A stretch of 22,339 nucleotides of DNA from UBA6136 sp964344495. Lineage in GTDB: Bacteria > Pseudomonadota > Gammaproteobacteria > Methylococcales > Methylococcaceae. The stretch is taken from assembly GCA_964344495.1 (NCBI GenBank), contig CAYFNI010000035.1, forward strand, positions 1-22,339, written 5' to 3'. Below are positions 17,593 to 22,339 of the stretch, in pieces. The position numbers and the translations under genes are program-made. The notes under the pieces are model-generated. The model was not told where the DNA came from and ran no database searches. It saw nothing but the letters and a program-made list of their open reading frames with translations. The stretch's first letter is position 1, and each line of letters opens with the position of its first letter.

Positions 17593-18504
17593 ATGAAAGT
17601 CCGTGTTCTTGGCGCCGGCGCCGGCGGCGGTTTTCCGCAGTGGAACTGCAATTGCCACAATTGTGCCGGCGTTCGCTCAGGCAGCCTGAATGCCCATCGA
17701 CGCACCCAATCCTCCATCGCCGTCAGCACGGATGGCGAACGCTGGGTGCTGTTCAATGCCTCGCCCGACATTCGCACGCAACTGGAGCAGTTTCCAGCCT
17801 CGCACCCGCGGCACGGCCTGCGCGACACCGGCATCAAGGCGATCATCCTGATCGATAGCCAGATCGATCACACCACCGGGCTACTGATGCTGCGCGAATC
17901 CACCCAGCCGCTCGAGATCTACTGCAGCCAGATGGTCAAGCAGGATCTCAGCACTGGCTTTCCACTGTTCACCATGCTGTCCCATTACTGCGGCGTTCAT
18001 CATCACGATGTGCCGCTGGATGGCAGCGCCTTCACCATTCCGGGCTTCGACGACCTGCGGTTCTACAGCCACTCTCTGAAAAGCAAGGCACCGCCCTACT
18101 CGCCACACCGGCATGACCCGCATGACGGCGACAACATCGGCGTGATGATCGAGCAGGTGTCGACTGGCAAAAAGCTCTATTACGCACCGGGGCTGGGTGA
18201 GATCGAAGCGCAGGTTGCCAGTGCCATGGCGGCGGCCAACTGCGTTCTGGTGGACGGCACCTTCTGGCAGCATGACGAAATGGAGCGCGCCGGCATCAGC
18301 ACGAAACGCGCGCTGGACATGGGCCACCTGCCGCAATCCGGTGCAGGCGGCATGATGGAACATCTGGCACCCCTGCAGGCCCGCAAAATACTGATTCACA
18401 TCAATAATACCAACCCGATTCTGGACGAGGATTCGCCCGAGCGGCACCGCCTCCAGACGGCGGGCATCGAAGTGGCCTGCGATGGCCTCGAAATCGACTT
18501 GTGA
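17593..18504 (+). CDS. pqqB: PQQ biosynthesis protein PqqB
   Basis: PqqB is a metallo-beta-lactamase-fold protein, proposed to hydroxylate the cross-linked tyrosine between PqqE and PqqC action. The 303-residue product begins MKVRVLGAGAGGGFPQWNCN, with the zinc-site cysteines Cys19, Cys21 and Cys24 (CNCHNC). The signature IDSQIDHTTGLLMLRES is near residue 90; this replaces the HxHxDH motif of hydrolytic family members. GTFWQHDEM and DMGHLPQSGAGG near 220-255 are also diagnostic. The start follows the attenuator by about 36 nt. The pqqC start is 9 nt past the stop codon. Confidence 0.97.
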   Translation: MKVRVLGAGAGGGFPQWNCNCHNCAGVRSGSLNAHRRTQSSIAVSTDGERWVLFNASPDIRTQLEQFPASHPRHGLRDTGIKAIILIDSQIDHTTGLLMLRESTQPLEIYCSQMVKQDLSTGFPLFTMLSHYCGVHHHDVPLDGSAFTIPGFDDLRFYSHSLKSKAPPYSPHRHDPHDGDNIGVMIEQVSTGKKLYYAPGLGEIEAQVASAMAAANCVLVDGTFWQHDEMERAGISTKRALDMGHLPQSGAGGMMEHLAPLQARKILIHINNTNPILDEDSPERHRLQTAGIEVACDGLEIDL

Positions 18505-18512
18505 GAACCGCC

Positions 18513-19241
18513 ATGACCGATTCAGCGCCGTGGACACGTGAAGCCTTTGAGGCGCAACTGCGCGCCAAGGACATCTACTACCACATCCACCACCCGTACC
18601 ATGTCGAGATGGCGGCCGGTCGGCTTTCCCGGGAACAAATACAGGGCTGGGTGATAAACCGGTTCTATTACCAGATCATGATTCCGGTCAAGGACGCCAA
18701 CATCCTTGCCAATTGTCCCGACCGCGAAACCCGCCGCCTCTGGATTCAGCGCATCCGCGACCATGACGGCGATGGCACGGATGCCGGCGGCATCGAGGCC
18801 TGGACCCGCCTGGGTGAAGCTGTGGGCATCGCCCGCGAAGATCTCTGGTCGCTCAAGCATGTCCTTCCGGGCGTCCGGTTTGCCGTTGACGCGTACGTGA
18901 ATTTTGCCCGCCATGCCCCCTGGCAAGAGGCAGCCTGCTCATCCCTGACGGAAATGTTCGCTCCCACCATCCACAAACAGCGCCTGGCCGGCTGGCCCGA
19001 CCTCTACCCGTGGATTGATCAAGAGGGTCTGGCCTATTTCCGCAAGCGCGTGAGCCAGGCCAGCCGTGATGTCGAGCATGGCTTGGCCATTACCCTTGAG
19101 CACTTCCGCACCCGCGAACAGCAGGAGCGCGCCGTCAGCATATTGCAATTCAAGCTGGATATTCTCTGGACCATGCTGGACGCCATGTGGCTGGCCTACA
19201 TCGACCAGAAACCGCCCTACTTCAACGTTCCGAACACCTGA
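18513..19241 (+). CDS. pqqC: Pyrroloquinoline-quinone synthase PqqC
   Basis: PqqC is the cofactor-free oxidase that closes the ring and performs the final eight-electron oxidation to PQQ. The 242-residue protein has the HO/TENA-like all-helical fold. Conserved blocks include YYHIHHPYHVEMAAGRLSRE near residue 22, GWVINRFYYQ near 46, IRDHDGDG near 80, and SLTEMFAPTIHKQR near 145. The frame also opens at GTG 18501, but that start overlaps the pqqB stop and gives a longer N-terminus than usual, so ATG 18513 was chosen. The stop overlaps the pqqD start by one base (TGATG). Confidence 0.97.
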   Translation: MTDSAPWTREAFEAQLRAKDIYYHIHHPYHVEMAAGRLSREQIQGWVINRFYYQIMIPVKDANILANCPDRETRRLWIQRIRDHDGDGTDAGGIEAWTRLGEAVGIAREDLWSLKHVLPGVRFAVDAYVNFARHAPWQEAACSSLTEMFAPTIHKQRLAGWPDLYPWIDQEGLAYFRKRVSQASRDVEHGLAITLEHFRTREQQERAVSILQFKLDILWTMLDAMWLAYIDQKPPYFNVPNT

Positions 19242-19522
19242 TGTCTTCCTCCCTCAGCGGTACCACACGTCTGGCCCTTTCCGCGCTGCACCGGCTGCAG
19301 TGGGAAGAGTCCCAGCAGAACTACGTCATTCTGTATCCCGAAGGCATGGTCGAGCTCAATCGGCCCGCCGCCGAGATTCTCAAGTTGTGTGATGGCACCC
19401 GACCGCTGGACCTCATTGTGGACGAGCTGGAACGGGCGTTCGAAACCACCGGCCTGCGTGATGACATCTGCGAGCTGATTGAATCAGCGCTTGAGAATGG
19501 CTGGTTGCGCATCGTTTCCTAG
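19241..19522 (+). CDS. pqqD: PQQ biosynthesis peptide chaperone PqqD
   Basis: PqqD is a RiPP recognition element that binds PqqA and delivers it to PqqE. The 93-residue product shows LHRLQWEESQQNYVILYPEGMVELNRPAAEILKLCDG and then a winged-helix DLIVDELERAFE segment, as expected. ATG 19241 is used because it overlaps the pqqC stop; an earlier in-frame start at 19187 lies inside pqqC. The 3' end overlaps pqqE by 26 nt in another frame, so the two are separate proteins although fused PqqD-PqqE forms exist elsewhere. It ends in TAG. Confidence 0.95.
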   Translation: MSSSLSGTTRLALSALHRLQWEESQQNYVILYPEGMVELNRPAAEILKLCDGTRPLDLIVDELERAFETTGLRDDICELIESALENGWLRIVS

Positions 19523-20633
19523 CGGGACGCCCCGCTGGCTGCTGGCGGAGCTGACCTACAGCTGTCCGCTGCAGTGCCCGTACTGCTCGAACCCGATCGA
19601 TTACAGCGCACACAGCGCCGAACTGAGTACCGAGGAGTGGAAGCGGGTATTCACGGAAGCACGCCAGATGGGTGCCGTGCAACTGGGGCTTTCCGGCGGT
19701 GAACCGCTGACCCGGCGCGACCTGCCCGAACTGGTGGCCCATGCGCGAGCGCTCGGTTACTACAGCAACCTCATCACGTCCGGATACGGCCTCACGGAAG
19801 AGAAAATCGTCGCGCTCAAGGAAGCCGGGCTGGATCACATCCAGATCAGCATTCAGGCGCCTGAAAAAACCCTCAATAACTATCTGGCGGGCGTCGACTC
19901 CTACGAACAGAAAAAGGCCGTCGCGCATCTGATCAAGCAACACGGTTATCCGATGGTGCTGTGCGTGGTCATCCACCGGCACAATATCCACCTCATGCAG
20001 GACATCCTCGAGATGGCCATTGAGCTGGGGGCCGATTATCTGGAACTGGCCAACACCCAGTACTACGGCTGGGCCTTCCTGAATCGCAACCAGCTCATGC
20101 CGAGCCGTGAACAGTTTGCAGAAGCCGAATCGATTGCTCAGGCCTACAAGGAAAAGCTCAAGGGTCGGATGAAGATCTACTATGTCGTCCCGGATTACTA
20201 TGAAGAGCGGCCCAAGGCCTGCATGAATGGCTGGGGCACGACCTTCCTGACCATCGCGCCCGACGGCATGGCCCTGCCATGCCATGAGGCACGTATCCTG
20301 CCCGGCCTCGACTGCCCGAATGTGCGCGACTTCAGCATACGCCAGATTTGGGAAGAATCTGAGGCATTCGGGCGCTTCCGCAACTTCGAGTGGATGCAGG
20401 AACCCTGCCGGTCCTGCCCGGAAAAAACCAAGGATTTCGGCGGCTGTCGGTGCCAGGCCTATCTGCTGACCGGCGACATGAACGCCACCGATCCGGTTTG
20501 CAGCCTTTCACCCGACCGACCCCGCATTGCGGAGGCCATCGAAGCGGCTCGTCTTGCTGCCGATGCGGCGGGTCATGCCGAGCCGCTGATCTTCCGCAAC
20601 AGCCGTAACTCCAAGGCTCTGAGCAAGTCCTGA
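19497..20633 (+). CDS. pqqE: PqqA peptide cyclase PqqE (radical SAM)
   Basis: PqqE links Glu and Tyr of PqqA by a carbon-carbon bond using S-adenosylmethionine radicals. From ATG 19497 the protein is 378 residues, the family size. The radical SAM cluster is CPLQCPYC (Cys23, Cys27, Cys30), then LGLSGGEPLTRRDLPEL near 62. The C-terminal SPASM domain holds the auxiliary-cluster cysteines in CMNGWG, LPCHEAR, PCRSCPEKTKDFGGCRC and DPVC. A TTG at 19479 would extend the N-terminus by six residues, but ATG 19497 is preferred. The gene starts inside pqqD. The last codons and stop form one arm of the hairpin shared with ubiX. Confidence 0.96.
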   Translation: MAGCASFPSGTPRWLLAELTYSCPLQCPYCSNPIDYSAHSAELSTEEWKRVFTEARQMGAVQLGLSGGEPLTRRDLPELVAHARALGYYSNLITSGYGLTEEKIVALKEAGLDHIQISIQAPEKTLNNYLAGVDSYEQKKAVAHLIKQHGYPMVLCVVIHRHNIHLMQDILEMAIELGADYLELANTQYYGWAFLNRNQLMPSREQFAEAESIAQAYKEKLKGRMKIYYVVPDYYEERPKACMNGWGTTFLTIAPDGMALPCHEARILPGLDCPNVRDFSIRQIWEESEAFGRFRNFEWMQEPCRSCPEKTKDFGGCRCQAYLLTGDMNATDPVCSLSPDRPRIAEAIEAARLAADAAGHAEPLIFRNSRNSKALSKS

Positions 20634-20655
20634 AACCGCCCTGCTTCAGGACTTG
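20624..20655. repeat. Perfect 11-bp inverted repeat spanning the convergent pqqE and ubiX ends
   Basis: CAAGTCCTGAA (20624-20634) and TTCAGGACTTG (20645-20655) pair perfectly around a 10-nt loop. Each arm encodes the same last two codons and stop (AAG TCC TGA) for the gene entering from its side. Neither side has a T-tract, so it is not a standard intrinsic terminator; it may stabilise 3' ends or assist termination. Confidence 0.85.
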
Positions 20656-21221
20656 ATCCCTTCCCAGGGCTCATACAGCCCCTTGACCTCGATCCCGGCC
20701 AGCGACAGCACCCGCCCGACCGTCTCGTCAATGAGCTGCGGCAAGGTCTTGGGTGGCCCATAAAAGGCCGGCAACGGTGGATAGATAATGCCGCCCATCT
20801 CGGTCACCGCCGCCATGTTGCGGATATGGACCAAGTTCAAAGGGGCTTCCCGCGGCACCACGATCAGACGGCGGCGCTCCTTCAGCACCACATCCGCCGC
20901 CCGGGAAATCAGGTTGTCGCCAAATCCATGCGCTACGGCAGCCAGGGTTTTCATCGAACACGGGGCGATGATCATGGCCTCGGTCCGGAACCCGCCGCTG
21001 GCGATCGTCGCCGCGACGTCGTTCACCGGATGGACCACATCCGCCAAATCCTGCATCTCCTTGCGCTTCAGCCCCAGCTCATGCTGGATGTTGAGGACGC
21101 CAGCATCCGAGATCACCAGATGCGTTTCCCAGTCGCCGGTAGCCCGCAGCACCTCCAGCAAGCGCTTGCCGTAGATGGCACCGGTGGCACCGGTCATGCC
21201 GATAATCAGACGTTTCTTCAT
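20646..21221 (-). CDS. ubiX: Flavin prenyltransferase UbiX
   Basis: UbiX attaches a dimethylallyl group to FMN, making the prenyl-FMN cofactor of UbiD-type decarboxylases in ubiquinone synthesis. The 191-residue flavoprotein has the N-terminal Rossmann-like IIGMTGATGAIYGKRLLEVL. Other family blocks are the FMN-binding ASGGFRTEAMIIAPCSMKTLAAVAHGFGDNLISRAADV near 75-110, the segment RLIVVPREAPLNLVHIRNM, and GGIIYPPLPAFY. It is complete. The ATG overlaps the pip stop (ATGA), so it is the second gene of a pip-ubiX operon. No ubiD is present in the window, so a role in another UbiD-like pathway cannot be excluded. Confidence 0.95.
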   Translation of the reverse strand: MKKRLIIGMTGATGAIYGKRLLEVLRATGDWETHLVISDAGVLNIQHELGLKRKEMQDLADVVHPVNDVAATIASGGFRTEAMIIAPCSMKTLAAVAHGFGDNLISRAADVVLKERRRLIVVPREAPLNLVHIRNMAAVTEMGGIIYPPLPAFYGPPKTLPQLIDETVGRVLSLAGIEVKGLYEPWEGIKS

Positions 21222-22177
21222 CCGGAAGACTCCATTCGCTCCAACAGAAATTCAGTCGATCGTATCAAGGCATCAATCATAGCCTCACCTGAGGCCAGAT
21301 GCCCGGCTTCAGGCAGCACCTCCAATGAAGAAGCCGGCAATCGCTGATGTAATTCGAAGGCCGCATCGGGCGGACACACCAGATCACGCCGGCCATGAAT
21401 CAAACAGACCGGTATGCCCGACAAACGCTCGCAGTGGCGGAGAATTTGATCTTCTTCAATGAAGTAGCGGTGAACAGCATAGTGCAGCTCAATGCGCGCC
21501 TGCTGCAGCAAGGTATTGGGTGTTGCATCGGACGGATGCGCAGGGTCGAAGTCTGACCCCAAGAGGATCTGACTGCTCCAGTCGTGCCATGCCCGCGCCG
21601 CCCGCACTTGCCCGAGTTCATCGGCCGTATGGAGTTGTTGATGCAGAAAAGACAGGGGATCGCCCGTCATACCGGCCGGCAGGTGGTTAAGCAACCGCTG
21701 CCAGGCTTCCGGGTAAATACGGCGCACTCCGCCCTCGCCGACAAACCAGTCAAGGTCTGATTGCCGCGCCAGAAAGGTACCCCGCAGGACCATGCCCGCC
21801 ACCTGGGCCGGAAATCGTTGCGCATACAGCAAGGCCAATGTCGCGCCCCAGGAGCCGCCGAACAGCAGCCAGCGATCAATCCCCAGGGTGTGGCGCAGGT
21901 CCTCGATATCGCTCAGCAGATGGTCGGTCGTGTTGAGTTCCAGCCGACCGTATGGCGTCGACCGGCCCGCTCCGCGCTGATCGAACAGGACAACACGGCA
22001 ACGCTCTGGATCAAACAGTGACCGGTGGTAGGGCCTGCAACCTGAACCGGGACCACCGTGCAAAAACAGCACGGGCAGACCCTCCGGTCGCCCGCACTCC
22101 TCGACATAGATCTGATGACCTTCCCGCTCCAGATAGAAGCTGCGGTAAGGTTCGATGTCCGGATAGAGGGTTCGCAT
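21218..22177 (-). CDS. pip: Proline iminopeptidase
   Basis: This alpha/beta-hydrolase releases N-terminal proline from peptides. The 319-residue product starts MRTLYPDIEPYRSFYL, the usual family opening. It has the oxyanion-hole motif FLHGGPGSG near residue 38, DQRGAGRS near 66, and the nucleophile elbow GGSWGATLAL with the catalytic Ser near residue 107. GRRDLVCPP and EAGHLASGE supply the catalytic Asp and His. GAGG about 8 nt upstream supports ATG 22177; ATG 22183 is too close to it. The frame is open up to 22240 but the extension is not family-like. It leads the pip-ubiX operon. Confidence 0.94.
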   Translation of the reverse strand: MRTLYPDIEPYRSFYLEREGHQIYVEECGRPEGLPVLFLHGGPGSGCRPYHRSLFDPERCRVVLFDQRGAGRSTPYGRLELNTTDHLLSDIEDLRHTLGIDRWLLFGGSWGATLALLYAQRFPAQVAGMVLRGTFLARQSDLDWFVGEGGVRRIYPEAWQRLLNHLPAGMTGDPLSFLHQQLHTADELGQVRAARAWHDWSSQILLGSDFDPAHPSDATPNTLLQQARIELHYAVHRYFIEEDQILRHCERLSGIPVCLIHGRRDLVCPPDAAFELHQRLPASSLEVLPEAGHLASGEAMIDALIRSTEFLLERMESSG

Positions 22178-22240
22178 CACCATGGCCTCGCACTGAAAAG
22201 GACGTTCGCCGGCACCTGCCACACGCCGACATTCACACAC

Positions 22241-22267
22241 AAAAAAGGGGCCCGTAGGCCCCTTTTT
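22241..22267. terminator. Bidirectional intrinsic terminator
   Basis: GGGGCC (22247-22252), loop CGTA, GGCCCC (22257-22262), flanked by six As on the left and five Ts on the right. On the minus strand it ends the outer-membrane protein gene that enters from the right edge; the plus strand also has a U-tract. Confidence 0.92.
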
Positions 22268-22285
22268 CTAAACATCGGGAAGGGC

Positions 22286-22339
22286 TTAGAAGCCGATACC
22301 GATGTAACCACCTGCGGTCAGACCCTGGGTCGGCGTCTG
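22286..22339 (-). CDS. C-terminus of a probable outer-membrane beta-barrel protein (partial)
   Basis: The minus-strand frame entering from the right edge gives 17 residues ending in GGYIGIGF and TAA at 22288-22286. A terminal Phe preceded by alternating hydrophobic residues (Y-I-G-I-G-F) is the pattern of the BamA-recognised beta-signal of outer-membrane barrels. A terminator follows within 20 nt, as expected for the end of a gene. Too little is visible to name the family. Confidence 0.6.
   Translation of the reverse strand, partial: QTPTQGLTAGGYIGIGF

Overview
The window looks like a chromosomal segment of a GC-rich gammaproteobacterium. Three things point that way: the full translation-factor string rimP-nusA-infB-rbfA-truB-rpsO-pnp, the EpmA/EpmB type of EF-P modification, and a pqqABCDE operon. 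The pqq genes imply that a PQQ-dependent (quinoprotein) alcohol, methanol or sugar dehydrogenase exists elsewhere in the genome; none is in the window. I see no phage, IS, CRISPR or tRNA. The assembly has a 10-N join at 7769-7778.

Layout. (1) 1-2495: EF-P module. On the minus strand efp is followed by epmA, which runs off the left edge; epmB diverges from efp through a compact two-way promoter. (2) 2511-11193: the translation/RNA operon on the minus strand, reading rimP, nusA, infB, rbfA, truB, rpsO, pnp. It has a leader containing two intrinsic terminators upstream of rimP, a strong internal promoter before rpsO, and a terminator after pnp. infB is interrupted only by the N gap. (3) 11401-13588, plus strand: a single-domain rhodanese, then hslR and xseA. 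(4) 13605-17302, plus strand: an apparent operon of a SnoaL/ketosteroid-isomerase-like protein, a GNAT acetyltransferase, a carbon-nitrogen hydrolase broken by one in-frame TAG, and a CimA-type citramalate synthase. (5) 17339-20633, plus strand: pqqA (24 residues), an attenuator hairpin, then tightly packed pqqB, pqqC, pqqD and pqqE. (6) 20646-22177, minus strand: pip then ubiX, convergent with pqqE. (7) 22241-22339: a two-way terminator and the last 17 residues of a probable outer-membrane beta-barrel protein.

How the genes work together. Regions 1 and 2 form a translation set: EF-P is lysylated by EpmA after EpmB makes beta-lysine, while RimP, RbfA, TruB and S15 build ribosomes and tRNA, IF-2 starts translation, and NusA and PNPase control transcription pausing and RNA decay. 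Region 5 makes PQQ from the PqqA peptide. Region 4 is the least understood part; the most notable single lesion is its amber codon at 15151. The most notable regulatory structures are the two terminators between promoter and rimP, the shared -10 block between efp and epmB, and the mirrored 11-bp hairpin that carries the stop codons of both pqqE and ubiX.
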